Assembly: GCF_040222385.1 (NCBI RefSeq)
Contig: NZ_JAVKDF010000022.1
Span: 496,001-560,000, forward strand
Direction: 5' to 3'
Length of the DNA stretch: 64,000 nt
DNA from: Imperialibacter sp040222385
GTDB lineage: Bacteria; Bacteroidota; Bacteroidia; Cytophagales; Cyclobacteriaceae
Notes under the pieces: model-generated
The model's database searches: none
Seen by the model: only the letters and a program-made list of their open reading frames with translations
Told to the model about the DNA's origin: nothing
Shown here: positions 41,007 through 50,451 of the stretch, in pieces
Position numbering within the stretch: the stretch's first letter is position 1
Layout: each line of letters starts with the position of its first letter
Translations under genes and position numbers: made by a program

Positions 41007-42161
41007 TTAGGCTTTTGTTTTCTCCACTTTCAATTCCTTTACCCCAAACAAAAACCTTGCGATGCGGAAGGGTCGGATCAGGTATTCATAAATGACCAGC
41101 GAGCCTATGAGAGACAGCGTGCTGACAAACAGGTACTTCGCCAGGATGGACTCCTGCACCTGAATCACATAGTAGCCAATGGCGATGATCACTGTTTGGT
41201 GCAGGATGTAGAATGGATAGATAGCCCGGTTGGCGTAGTCAATGATGGGGTGATGCTTGTTCAAATATCGCTTGGCGTAGCCCGATGCCGCCAGCAGCCA
41301 TAGCCAGGCATCTACCGCAAGGATACAAGTTGCCAGGTATTCCCATGCAGGGTTGATGCCTTCTATGTCCCACGGCTCAAGTTTGTTCCATCGGAAAAAA
41401 TTGATAACAGTGATGCAGAGAATGGCCAAACCGAGCAGCTTTCGGCGATGAAGCTCCACGGTGTCCCATAGGCTGGGAACGGCTCCCACAAGGTAGCCTG
41501 CCACAAAGAAAGAGCACCAGTAAAAATGCCACGGCAGGTCGTTGACTAAGTCGTGGGTATCGGGATTCCAAAAGGCCCAAAAGCCACCAATGAGGATGGT
41601 TGGCAGCATGATCAGGGCAATTTTGAAATTGCCCATGGAACCAACCAGCCTGATGGCCAGTGCTTTACCCTTCTCCGACCTGATGTAAAGAAACAGCGGC
41701 AGACAGACCACTGAGTAAACAAACAAGTACAGCACAAACCACATGTGATGCCAGGAAAAATTGCCTGCCGGGTAAGGGATAAACTCCAAAACCTTCGGGT
41801 AGAAAGAAAAGAATGATGTGTAGTTGGCACCATTGAACTGCCTCTCGAAATAGATCTGAGGTGGTACTACCACAAACATGGCAAACAACAACGGAACCAT
41901 CAGTCGGTTATTTCTCTCCTTCACATACTGCCACGGGCTTCTTTTCCTCAGCGCCAGAAATGTGCCGTAGCCAGAAACAAAGAACAGTAGCGGCATCCGA
42001 AACCTTGAAAGCCAGAAATTGAACTCCAGCCAGAGGTTGCTTTGCTCTGCATTTTTGATATGCCAGCCGGATTCAGCAGCAAAAAGCATGGCGGTGTGAA
42101 AATAGAGCACCAGCAGTATGGCTATGATCCTTAGCCAGTCAATGTCGTGTCGTCGTTCCAT
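41007..42161 (-). CDS. Acyltransferase-3-family membrane protein
   Basis: The 384-residue protein has about ten membrane helices. The start 'ERRHDIDWLRIIAILLVLYFHTAMLF' fits the acyltransferase-3 (OafA-like) family, as does 'RFRMPLLFFVSGYGTFLAL'. These enzymes move acyl groups onto sugars or lipids of the envelope. The gene follows the two-component genes on the same strand with a 40-base gap and may be part of that operon. Confidence 0.85.
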   Translation of the reverse strand: MERRHDIDWLRIIAILLVLYFHTAMLFAAESGWHIKNAEQSNLWLEFNFWLSRFRMPLLFFVSGYGTFLALRKRSPWQYVKERNNRLMVPLLFAMFVVVPPQIYFERQFNGANYTSFFSFYPKVLEFIPYPAGNFSWHHMWFVLYLFVYSVVCLPLFLYIRSEKGKALAIRLVGSMGNFKIALIMLPTILIGGFWAFWNPDTHDLVNDLPWHFYWCSFFVAGYLVGAVPSLWDTVELHRRKLLGLAILCITVINFFRWNKLEPWDIEGINPAWEYLATCILAVDAWLWLLAASGYAKRYLNKHHPIIDYANRAIYPFYILHQTVIIAIGYYVIQVQESILAKYLFVSTLSLIGSLVIYEYLIRPFRIARFLFGVKELKVEKTKA

Positions 42162-42269
42162 GAGTTTTTTCTGTAAAAAAATTGGTTGTGGTTACATACT
42201 TCAAATCATTTTGACGAAAAGACTTTGTCAGGTGACGAAAACGTATCCTGCCTTCTCTTGCGTTTTTCC

Positions 42270-42389
42270 ATGGCAATCAATTTCAATGCTCGCCATACTC
42301 CTTTGGAGGAAGAAGCGTCAAAAAACTATGTGAAAGCGCTCTCCAAACAAGACCGGGACAACATGATCAGCTTTCTTAATTCTTTGTAA
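42270..42389 (+). pseudogene. C-terminal remnant of a di-haem (DUF1111-type) oxidoreductase
   Basis: The final part of this frame, 'EASKNYVKALSKQDRDNMISFLNSL', ends like di-haem oxidoreductases of the DUF1111 type (EAxxSxxxFxxLSxxDRxxLIxFLxSL). No CxxCH haem motifs or other part of the gene are present upstream, where the divergent acyltransferase gene begins. It is probably the surviving 3' end of a deleted gene. The match is by memory of the family ending. Confidence 0.5.
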
Positions 42390-42500
42390 AAGCCTTCTTG
42401 CCGTTGGCTAGCTGGCCGACAAAAACGTCGATTATCGAGAGCGCTCTATTCCCTTTCTTCTGAGGAGTGTGTATATTGAGTAACAAATACCTCAGATCCG

Positions 42501-42872
42501 ATGACCCGATTCACGTTAGCCGTACTCATGGTTCTCGTCTCCTCCTGCCTCGATCCGCTTGAGGCACCAGCACCCGACTGGCAACCTCAGACGTTTGCCG
42601 ACGGCATGCCGAATCTGGTCTTCAGATTAAGGGTCAGTGGCATTAGTCCAGGCAGTGTGCGTTTCAACAACTACTCAAGCGGTATGCATGAATTTACCTG
42701 GTATCTTGGTTACAATAACGAAAACGGAATTGAGGCCACTACCCATACGCCAGCTCCTACGCTGAAATACCCCAGAAATGGAAGATTTAATGTGCGACTG
42801 AAGGGGCTCGGCACCGACAGCACAATTTACTGGGGTTCCGATTGGATAGAAATCACAAATTTACCTGACTAA
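42501..42872 (+). CDS. Small PKD-like lipoprotein
   Basis: The 123-residue protein has a lipoprotein signal (TRFTLAVLMVLVSSC, Cys16). The mature part is a single beta-rich domain with 'FNNYSSGMHEFTWYLGYNN' and 'YPRNGRFNVRLKG', the pattern of PKD-type domains (S-x-x-x-x-x-W-D-F-G-D...Y...G-x-Y-x-V-x-L). It is anchored to a membrane, with unknown partner. Confidence 0.72.
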   Translation: MTRFTLAVLMVLVSSCLDPLEAPAPDWQPQTFADGMPNLVFRLRVSGISPGSVRFNNYSSGMHEFTWYLGYNNENGIEATTHTPAPTLKYPRNGRFNVRLKGLGTDSTIYWGSDWIEITNLPD

Positions 42873-42895
42873 GGTTTCAAAAGTCAAATAGCTGC

Positions 42896-43312
42896 CTACC
42901 TATCCATCATCTTCTCAACCAGTGTCGAAACTTCACTGGTTATTGCATCCAACTCATCTTTTAGGTTCTTTTGCAGCTCGGAAAGTTCATTTTCTGTGAG
43001 CGTTTCAATTTTGATATGATTGTGCGGGTGGTAATGATCTTTATGGTCTGCTGCTTCTCCAACGGCCACCACCTTCTCCTCCCAGGCTTCCAGTTTTGCA
43101 CTCAGTGCTTTCAATTCCTCTGAAAAAACAGCCAGCGTCGTATCTCTGGCCAGAATTTGCTCCATCGAATCAAAAATAGACCTTGTTTCGGCTTCGGTGG
43201 CCAGCAATTCCTCATGAGCCTCAAAAGCTTGCTGATATTCCTTGCCCGGCTTTCCGGGGCTACAAGAAAACCCGAGCAAAATGATGATAAGAACGAAGGG
43301 CTTAAAATTCAT
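42896..43312 (-). CDS. Helical lipoprotein of unknown function
   Basis: The 138-residue protein has a lipobox (LLGFSC, Cys17). The mature part is a long charged coiled-coil-like helix pair. A His-rich stretch, 'HKDHYHPHNHIK' (about 90-101), could bind metal. No enzymatic motif is visible. It lies convergent to the PKD-like lipoprotein gene. Confidence 0.72.
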   Translation of the reverse strand: MNFKPFVLIIILLGFSCSPGKPGKEYQQAFEAHEELLATEAETRSIFDSMEQILARDTTLAVFSEELKALSAKLEAWEEKVVAVGEAADHKDHYHPHNHIKIETLTENELSELQKNLKDELDAITSEVSTLVEKMMDR

Positions 43313-43439
43313 AGATAGTCTCTTTTTTACACGCTAACACCCAAGCGAAAGCTACGAAGCCGCAAGGTATTACCTCGTGCAATAAAATCAACTGTTTGAT
43401 GAATTTTAAGCCCTAAAATCAAGTATCCCAGCCGATAGC

Positions 43440-43979
43440 TCAGGCCTGGCTCAACTTAAGTTTATCCCCATACTTCTTTTTGAGTTTCTCTACTTTCGGG
43501 CGAATAACAAATGAACAATAAGGTTGGGATCCATTGAGCTCAAAATAGTGCTGATGATAGTCCTCCGCCACGTAGAATTCACTGTACGGACTTATTTCCG
43601 TAACTATTGGCGAAGCGAAAACACCGCTCTTGTCTAGTTGCTCTTTGTACCTGACAGCGAGTTCCATTTGTTCCTGATTGTGGTAGTATACGACTGACCT
43701 GTATTGAGGCCCCACATCATTGCCCTGACGATTAAGTGTGGTGGGATCATGTGTATTCCAAAAAATTTCCAACAGCTCGTCGAATGAAACTAATTTTGGA
43801 TCAAAGGTAATCTGCACCACCTCGGCATGGCCTGTTCTTCCGCCACACACCTCTCTGTAGCTTGGATTCTTCTCCTTGCCGCCGGAGTAGCCCGACTCTA
43901 CTTTTATTACGCCTTTAATATTTTGAAAGATTGCTTCGGTGCACCAAAAGCACCCAGAACCGAACGTTGCCTTTTCCAA
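43440..43979 (-). CDS. msrA: Peptide-methionine (S)-S-oxide reductase MsrA
   Basis: The 179-residue protein has the catalytic GCFWC motif (residues 9-13), 'GVIKVESGYSGG', 'GHAEVVQITFDP' and 'DPTTLNRQGNDVGPQYRSVVYYH'. MsrA reduces methionine-S-sulphoxide in proteins with thioredoxin as donor. The short N-terminus before the motif and lack of a signal peptide place it in the cytoplasm. Confidence 0.95.
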   Translation of the reverse strand: MEKATFGSGCFWCTEAIFQNIKGVIKVESGYSGGKEKNPSYREVCGGRTGHAEVVQITFDPKLVSFDELLEIFWNTHDPTTLNRQGNDVGPQYRSVVYYHNQEQMELAVRYKEQLDKSGVFASPIVTEISPYSEFYVAEDYHQHYFELNGSQPYCSFVIRPKVEKLKKKYGDKLKLSQA

Positions 43980-44099
43980 TGTGATCTCCTTTTTTGATAT
44001 GGTTTGCTACTTATACTACTGCACTTCCAAATAACATAAACCAAGCCCAATAGTTTCCAAAGCGCCAGTTATTCCCGGAGATTGGTTAGACAGCCGACA

Positions 44100-44327
44100 T
44101 TAGCCCAATACCCTGCTCTCGTAAATGTTTTGCAGCTTGTTTCTGTCCTCATCCGTTAAGTGGGGGTTTTGCAGCATGCGGAACAGGTCGCTGCGATTCG
44201 ATATGCCATATTTGGCGAGGACATCGTTTTTCTTCATCTTCTTTTTCCTCTGCCTAATCACAAAGAACATCACGATTTGTAACACAAGAACGGGGACGAG
44301 GAACCAGAGAAGATTAGTAATACTCAT
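44100..44327 (-). CDS. Small single-pass membrane protein
   Basis: The 75-residue protein has one N-terminal membrane helix (LLWFLVPVLVLQIVMFFVI) followed by a basic stretch and a short helical domain with 'NVLAKYGISNRSDLFRMLQNP'-like residues. Orientation would put the C-terminal part in the cytoplasm. The family is unknown to me, though such small proteins are widespread in Cytophagales. Confidence 0.7.
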   Translation of the reverse strand: MSITNLLWFLVPVLVLQIVMFFVIRQRKKKMKKNDVLAKYGISNRSDLFRMLQNPHLTDEDRNKLQNIYESRVLG

Positions 44328-44534
44328 TACTTAGAATTTTCGTTATCAATAATCAATAGACAATATAGCCAAAAAAAAGTTGCATCAACAGCCACCCCAA
44401 CCGACAAATACCGTCGTGTGGAATGCCCCTTTGCTTACCTACTGTTATTTAACGGATAAGTTTCATGAAAGTAGGTTAATAATCGCTAATTTTTGGATTG
44501 AATAGGAACAGCCGACAGTAGAGCCCAAGAAAAA

Positions 44535-45566
44535 ATGGTCAAAAGCGTTGATATTGAAGAGTTTCTGGAGCTTAGCAGGCAAAACCCGGTGGTAGACGTG
44601 AGGTCACCATCGGAGTACGCTTACGGTAGAATCCCAGGGGCGGTGAACCTGCCACTCTTTGAGGATGACGAACGGGCTGAAATTGGCACGCTCTACAAGC
44701 AGCAAGGTAAGGACATCGCCGTGAAACGTGGGCTGGAAATAGTGGGCCCCAAAATGCGGCCAATGGTTGAATTTGCAGAGCAGCTCACCTTCAAAGACCA
44801 TATTTTGGTGCATTGCTGGCGGGGAGGCATGAGGTCGGGCGGTGTAGCGTGGCTGCTGCAAACGTATGGCTTGCCGGTGGTTACACTCAAAGGCGGCTAC
44901 AAACGGTTCAGGAATCATGTGCTGGATAAATTTGGCGATAAAATGGAGCTCATGGTCATTACGGGCCCTACTGGCTCCGGCAAAACGGATTTAATCAAAG
45001 CCCTGGCGACCACTGGTCAGCAGGTGGTTGATTTGGAAGGCCTGGCTCATCACAAGGGATCGGTTTTCGGGGAGTTGGGCCAGGAGGCGCAGCCTTCCTC
45101 GGAGCATTTCCAAAACGAGCTTTTCTGGGCCATCAAGGACTTTGATTTTTCGCAACCCGTCTGGCTTGAAGACGAATCAATAGGCATTGGCAAAGTGATG
45201 ATCCCTGAAGCCTTCTGGCGGCAAATGGGCAAAAGCTCCCGTGTGCATTTTAATATGGACAGGAATATCAGGATCAAACGCCTGGTATCCGAATATGCCA
45301 GCTTCCCGCAGACGGTTCTGGACGAAAAAATCACCGTACTCGAAAAGAAACTGGGAGGACAGCACGCCAAAAGTGCGCTGGAGCTGCTTAGATCGGGCGA
45401 CTTTGCGGGTGTGGCTGACGTGCTGCTCGTCTACTACGACAGGGCTTACAAAAACGCCTTGATTCGACACAAAAATGACTTGTTGCTGGAAATAGAAGCC
45501 GATCATGAAGACTTTGCCAAATGGGCTGAACTAGTTATAGAAAAAACGAAAACTCAATATGTCTGA
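44535..45566 (+). CDS. mnmH: tRNA 2-selenouridine synthase
   Basis: The 343-residue protein has an N-terminal rhodanese domain with catalytic Cys94 (HCWRGGMRSGG) and a C-terminal P-loop GPTGSGKT (144-151), the SelU/MnmH layout. The enzyme replaces sulphur by selenium in the wobble 2-thiouridine of certain tRNAs, via a geranylated intermediate. It uses selenophosphate made by SelD, whose gene follows with an 8-base overlap. Confidence 0.93.
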   Translation: MVKSVDIEEFLELSRQNPVVDVRSPSEYAYGRIPGAVNLPLFEDDERAEIGTLYKQQGKDIAVKRGLEIVGPKMRPMVEFAEQLTFKDHILVHCWRGGMRSGGVAWLLQTYGLPVVTLKGGYKRFRNHVLDKFGDKMELMVITGPTGSGKTDLIKALATTGQQVVDLEGLAHHKGSVFGELGQEAQPSSEHFQNELFWAIKDFDFSQPVWLEDESIGIGKVMIPEAFWRQMGKSSRVHFNMDRNIRIKRLVSEYASFPQTVLDEKITVLEKKLGGQHAKSALELLRSGDFAGVADVLLVYYDRAYKNALIRHKNDLLLEIEADHEDFAKWAELVIEKTKTQYV

Positions 45567-46593
45567 ACCAATAAAGCTTACCCAATACAGCCACGGCGCA
45601 GGGTGTGGTTGCAAAATATCACCCAAGGTGCTGGAAACCATCCTGAGCAAATCAACTGACAAAACATTCTTTCCTTCTCTGCTGGTGGGCAACCATACCA
45701 ACGACGATGCCGCTGTGTATGATTTAGGAAATGGCACCGCCATCATCAGTACCACCGACTTCTTTATGCCCATCGTGGACGACCCATTCGACTTTGGAGG
45801 CATTGCTTCTGTAAACGCCATTAGCGATGTCTACGCTATGGGAGGCACTCCCATCATGGCCATTGCCATACTGGGCTGGCCCATCGACAAACTGACACCT
45901 GAGGTGGCCAATCAGGTGCTGAACGGAAGCCGCAAGGCTTGCGAAGAGGCAGGCATTCCTTTGGCTGGCGGCCACAGTATTGACGCACCAGAACCCATTT
46001 TTGGACTGGCTGTAACAGGTACCATACCGGTAACCAATATTAAGAAAAATTCAACGGCCACGGCAGGATCGTACCTGTACCTCACCAAGCCCCTGGGCAT
46101 TGGCATCATCACCACAGCCCAAAAAAGGGGCATTGTGACTGAGGAGCACCTGGCTGTCGCTAAAAAGAGCATGCTCACATTGAATAAGCTGGGAGCGAAG
46201 CTCGGAACCCTCCCCTACGTGTCGGCAGTGACAGACGTAACCGGCTTCGGACTGCTGGGGCATTTGGCTGAGGTATGCGAAAGTAGCGGCGTATCAGCCA
46301 CCATCGACTTCGACAAGGTGCCAAAATTTGATTTCCTTGACGATTATCTCAATCAGAAAAGTATTCCCGGAGGCACCGTTAGAAACTGGGAAAGTTATGG
46401 TCACAAAATCGGTGATATTTCCGACTATCAGCGATCCATTCTGGCAGATCCGCAGACAAGCGGCGGATTGCTTATTGCCGTTGATGAAAATGAGGTTTCA
46501 AATTTCGAAGCTTTTTTGAAAATTGAAGGAATACAGTTACAGCCATTTGGTTATCTGTCGCCGGAAGAAGAATATGTAATTCAGGTAAAATAA
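45559..46593 (+). CDS. selD: Selenide, water dikinase
   Basis: The 344-residue protein begins with the catalytic loop GAGCGCK (Cys16 and Cys18; no selenocysteine needed) and has 'DDAAVYDLGNG', 'FGGIASVNAISDVYAMGG', 'AGGHSIDAPEP' and 'TDVTGFGLLGHLAEV'. SelD makes selenophosphate from selenide and ATP. Its start overlaps mnmH by 8 bases, which points to dedicated supply for tRNA selenouridine synthesis. No selA or selB is in the window. Confidence 0.95.
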   Translation: MSEPIKLTQYSHGAGCGCKISPKVLETILSKSTDKTFFPSLLVGNHTNDDAAVYDLGNGTAIISTTDFFMPIVDDPFDFGGIASVNAISDVYAMGGTPIMAIAILGWPIDKLTPEVANQVLNGSRKACEEAGIPLAGGHSIDAPEPIFGLAVTGTIPVTNIKKNSTATAGSYLYLTKPLGIGIITTAQKRGIVTEEHLAVAKKSMLTLNKLGAKLGTLPYVSAVTDVTGFGLLGHLAEVCESSGVSATIDFDKVPKFDFLDDYLNQKSIPGGTVRNWESYGHKIGDISDYQRSILADPQTSGGLLIAVDENEVSNFEAFLKIEGIQLQPFGYLSPEEEYVIQVK

Positions 46594-46662
46594 ACCAATT
46601 CCAACCTGAAATGCTATAGTGGTTTCTATTAGAAAGCCTGTTGTAGCTTGTGATACCAAACA

Positions 46663-49347
46663 ATGCCTATGAAAAAAAACTACTGCTACCTCCTCCTGTT
46701 GGTCTTGTTTAACTATGATGGAAACGCTCAGGATGTTTCTGAATGGAAAACAAAAATAGGACAACTGGAAAAGGCATTTGGCATCGACATATACTATCGG
46801 GATGAATGGGTTGACGCTTCCAAGGTAACTGTCCCTGACACTTCTCTTCCAAGGGATCAGGCGTTAGGTGCGTTCCTCTACCCCCTTAACCTTTCCTACA
46901 TCACCTATCGAAAAAAGCTGGTTGTATTACTGCCCGACTCAACTGCCAGAAGGTTCGCTTCCAGCTCGGAAGACTATGGTTCTCAATTAAAAATTCCGGA
47001 GGGAGTCACCATCATAGGCGACCTAAAATCTTTCGGAACCCAAAGGAATGCCACTATTCGGGGGCGTATCCTTGACGCAAATAGTGGTGACCCGCTTGTC
47101 GGGGCGAATGTGATGCTTGTAGGCACCAATAGATCGACCAGCACCAACGAAAAAGGCGAGTACTCCTTTCAGGTGCCTGTTGGCTTGTACGACCTGCTCA
47201 TTACAACGGTAGGATACATCGAGGAAAGAAAGCCCGTGGCAATTGTTGGCGATGGGCAGCTAAGCACCGAACTATTTGACACCACTTACGAGCTTGAGGA
47301 GATTACTATCCGGGAGCGAGCGTTTGAGAACAATGTGACAGATGCGAAAATGGGCATTAATTCGATAGATGTGGCCTCCATCAGGCGATTACCTTCATTC
47401 CTCGGGGAGGCCGATGTGATAAAAAGCCTGACATTTCTACCCGGGGTAAGTTCCGTGGGAGAGGGTTCTTCCGGTTTTAATGTGAGAGGAGGAAATTTTG
47501 ACCAAAACCTCATCCTCATGGATGGAGCCCCTGTGTTTTACCCATCGCACATGCTGGGTTTCTTCTCTCTCATCAACTCAGAAATGGTGGATAACCTTAC
47601 ACTCTACCGGGGCGGGGTTCCTGCCAAATACGGTGGCCGGATAAGCTCAGTGCTGGACATCCGACTCAAAGAAGGCGACAAGAAACGGTGGAACGGCAAC
47701 GTGGGATTAGGGCCTATCACCAGCAAAGCCTTTGCAGAAGGGCCACTGATAAAAAACAAAGCGTCGCTTGCCCTCGGCGTTCGGGTGGCCAGCGCCGACT
47801 GGATTTTGAAGCGAACAAGAAGTATTGAACTTCGGGAAAGCGGAGCCAGGTACATCGATTTTCAGGGCACCATCGACGCATTTGTCACCGACAAAGACAA
47901 GGTAAGGCTCTCCGGCTATATGAGCGGCGATAGATTTTCATTTGCTCAGGACGCTATTTACAGCTATCAGAACAACATCTACTCAGTTTCATGGACACAC
48001 TCCTTTCCTCAAAACATTTATCTCAAAGTAAATGGTGCCTCCAGCGACTATGATTTTGAAGTGGAGAACACCGAAACATTGCGTGAATACATCATGCAAA
48101 GCGGTATTCATTATAAAGATGTAAAAGCAGACCTCACCTACGATCCCGGAAACGGCTTTCAGGCAGAAGTGGGGGTGTTGGCCGGTAAGTATAATATTGA
48201 ACGGGGCGAATTGGAGCCTACTACCATCTCTTCACTGGAAGCAGCCCGCAGTCTTCAGGACATGAACGGAAGAGAAAAGGCAGTATACGGATCTCTCGAG
48301 TGGAAGCCTGCTTCATGGCTTACCTTGTCGGCAGGCAGCCGGTATACAACCTTCGATCAAAAAGGCCCATTGAAAATCTATTCCTATGATCCGGCGCTGG
48401 CCAGGGATGACGACGCCATCATAGACTCTACCAGCTATGCCAAAGGTGATGTAATCAATACTTACTCAGGTTTTGAGCCACGGGGCTCTGCCAGCATCAA
48501 AATAGCCGAAGAGCAGTCGATCAAGATTGGGTACAACCGGATGAGGCAGTACATTAATATTGTTTCAAACACTGCCGCCGTCACGCCTTTCGATATCTGG
48601 ACCACCAGCGGCACCCATTTCAAGCCTGTTATCGGCGACCAGTACGGCATTGGCTATTTCAGGAACTTCACAAAGAATAAGCTGCAAACATCGGTTGAGC
48701 TGTTTTATAAGGAAGTGCAGAATGTGACCGAGTACAAGAACAATGCTGACCTTTTCCTAAAAGACAATATTGAAACAGAATTGCTTCAGGGTTTTGGCCG
48801 GTCTTATGGCGCCGAATTTCTCGTTCAAAAGGATGCTGGATTACTTACCGGATGGGTTAGCTATACCTACTCCAGAAGTCTGAGAACGATAAACGGAGAG
48901 CTGGAGGAACAAAAGATCAACAGGGGCAAAGAATATGCTGCCGACTTTGACAAACCTCATACGCTGAATATTGTCTCCACTTATAAGCTGTCACGACTCT
49001 GGAGGTTTTCGGGCAATTTCACCTACAGCACAGGGCGCCCTACCTCCTACCCAATTGATAAATATGTATTCAATGGGATTGTGGTCGCTCAATTTTCGGA
49101 GCGAAACCAGTTCAGGGTGCCAGACTATCACCGGCTCGATATAGCATTTTCGGTTGACGGCACCAACAAGCGGAAAGCCAAGGTGGAAACCTCATGGACT
49201 TTTTCGCTATACAATGTCTACGGCCGCAAAAATGCCTATTCAGTCTTTTTTAGCCAACGGAACTCCGACCCGCCTGTAACTCCCTACAAGCTTGCCGTGC
49301 TCGGGATACCATTCCCTTCAGTCACCTTCAATCTTAAATTTTTGTAG
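46663..49347 (+). CDS. TonB-dependent receptor with STN-like and carboxypeptidase-regulatory domains
   Basis: The 894-residue outer-membrane protein has a signal peptide ending near GNAQ. A second in-frame ATG lies at 46669. Residues about 25-90 look like a secretin/TonB short N-terminal (STN) domain, 125-200 like a carboxypeptidase-regulatory-like domain (IRGRILDANSGDPLVGANV), then a plug with 'FNVRGGNFDQNLILMDGAPVF' and a beta barrel ending in 'VTFNLKFL'. STN domains often contact an anti-sigma factor, but none is adjacent. It heads a tight operon with four DUF4249 lipoproteins. Confidence 0.9.
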   Translation: MPMKKNYCYLLLLVLFNYDGNAQDVSEWKTKIGQLEKAFGIDIYYRDEWVDASKVTVPDTSLPRDQALGAFLYPLNLSYITYRKKLVVLLPDSTARRFASSSEDYGSQLKIPEGVTIIGDLKSFGTQRNATIRGRILDANSGDPLVGANVMLVGTNRSTSTNEKGEYSFQVPVGLYDLLITTVGYIEERKPVAIVGDGQLSTELFDTTYELEEITIRERAFENNVTDAKMGINSIDVASIRRLPSFLGEADVIKSLTFLPGVSSVGEGSSGFNVRGGNFDQNLILMDGAPVFYPSHMLGFFSLINSEMVDNLTLYRGGVPAKYGGRISSVLDIRLKEGDKKRWNGNVGLGPITSKAFAEGPLIKNKASLALGVRVASADWILKRTRSIELRESGARYIDFQGTIDAFVTDKDKVRLSGYMSGDRFSFAQDAIYSYQNNIYSVSWTHSFPQNIYLKVNGASSDYDFEVENTETLREYIMQSGIHYKDVKADLTYDPGNGFQAEVGVLAGKYNIERGELEPTTISSLEAARSLQDMNGREKAVYGSLEWKPASWLTLSAGSRYTTFDQKGPLKIYSYDPALARDDDAIIDSTSYAKGDVINTYSGFEPRGSASIKIAEEQSIKIGYNRMRQYINIVSNTAAVTPFDIWTTSGTHFKPVIGDQYGIGYFRNFTKNKLQTSVELFYKEVQNVTEYKNNADLFLKDNIETELLQGFGRSYGAEFLVQKDAGLLTGWVSYTYSRSLRTINGELEEQKINRGKEYAADFDKPHTLNIVSTYKLSRLWRFSGNFTYSTGRPTSYPIDKYVFNGIVVAQFSERNQFRVPDYHRLDIAFSVDGTNKRKAKVETSWTFSLYNVYGRKNAYSVFFSQRNSDPPVTPYKLAVLGIPFPSVTFNLKFL

Positions 49348-49352
49348 AGCAG

Positions 49353-50447
49353 ATGCGGTTCAGCAACCCAATACAGCGATTACAAATAGCACCAGGAGGA
49401 GTTCGCAAAAGAATTACCTCGAATCTGTTCTGCGCATTTGCGCTGCTATTGACATGTGTTAGCTGTGTTGAACCATATGAAGTTGACGTACCCAAACAAG
49501 ACAATATCCTTATTGTAGAAAGTATGTTGCTGGATCATCCCGACTATCAACGAACCAGGTTGTATTTCCAACACCAGGATGGGCCTCGGGAGCTCATCTA
49601 CAATGCTATAGTCAGCATTTCAAATAAAGCCGGAGACTCCTGGCCGCTGGTCGTCACCTACGACGGATCATACGTCCCCCTTTCTGGCAGCATTGAGGTG
49701 GCGGCCGGGGACGAATTCCAACTGGAGATTGCTATCGGAGATTCGATCAGAGCCGTTTCAACCTGGGAAAAAGTTCCTGAGCCATCGGAGATTGATACCG
49801 CTTTCATTGAGGCGAAATACCGATCCGTCGTTAACAACAGAGGGATTGAGACGACTTCGAAAGGAATTGAAATTTTTGTAGCAACAAAGCCAGTTGCTTC
49901 GGAAAACACCTACTTGCGCTGGACTTATGAAGACACCTACGCCTATGATGCACCCATGGCATCAGACCTCTGTAGCGAGTGTCACTACTGCTACATTCAG
50001 GAAGAAACAGAGAACTTTATTGTACTGGCAGAAGTGTTGAACAGCAAGGGGAAAGTTCTTTCCGGCAAGTCAATTGAGTTTATTGAGTTCGACGAACGGT
50101 TTGGGATCAGATTCAGCGTGTTGGTCCAGCAGCTTACCATTACAAAAGCTGCCTACGAGTACTACAAATCCATCAATCAACTCAATGAAGCACGGGGCAG
50201 CATTTTTGATCCGCCACCGGCAGTCCTAAGGGGAAATGTCAGCAACAACCTCAGGCCCACCGAAACAGTTTATGGCTTTTTTGAGGTGGGAAAATACAGC
50301 GAAGCCTCTGCCATGATAACGAAATCTGACATTGACTTTCTGATACCCTCATTTTATGAAAATTGTTTGGTTTCAGACCCTGGAGCCGACTGTTTCGACT
50401 GCCGGGCAAGGGAAGGCGCCACCAAAGTCAGGCCCCACTACTTTTGA
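49353..50447 (+). CDS. DUF4249 lipoprotein, copy 1
   Basis: The 364-residue lipoprotein has its acylated Cys near residue 38 (LLTCVSC). DUF4249 hallmarks are a N-terminal beta domain with 'ILIVESMLLDHPDYQ', a Cys cluster 'LCSECHYCYI', the motif 'IFDPPPAV' and a C-terminal 'CFDCRAREGATK'. The Cys pairs could bind metal or form disulphides. It begins 5 bases after the TonB receptor gene and presumably works with it at the surface. Confidence 0.88.
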   Translation: MRFSNPIQRLQIAPGGVRKRITSNLFCAFALLLTCVSCVEPYEVDVPKQDNILIVESMLLDHPDYQRTRLYFQHQDGPRELIYNAIVSISNKAGDSWPLVVTYDGSYVPLSGSIEVAAGDEFQLEIAIGDSIRAVSTWEKVPEPSEIDTAFIEAKYRSVVNNRGIETTSKGIEIFVATKPVASENTYLRWTYEDTYAYDAPMASDLCSECHYCYIQEETENFIVLAEVLNSKGKVLSGKSIEFIEFDERFGIRFSVLVQQLTITKAAYEYYKSINQLNEARGSIFDPPPAVLRGNVSNNLRPTETVYGFFEVGKYSEASAMITKSDIDFLIPSFYENCLVSDPGADCFDCRAREGATKVRPHYF

Positions 50448-50451
50448 TCTT

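Noticed and set aside
45559..45612. Selenocysteine codon in selD
   Set aside because: The catalytic loop reads GAGCGCK with ordinary cysteine codons and no in-frame TGA.
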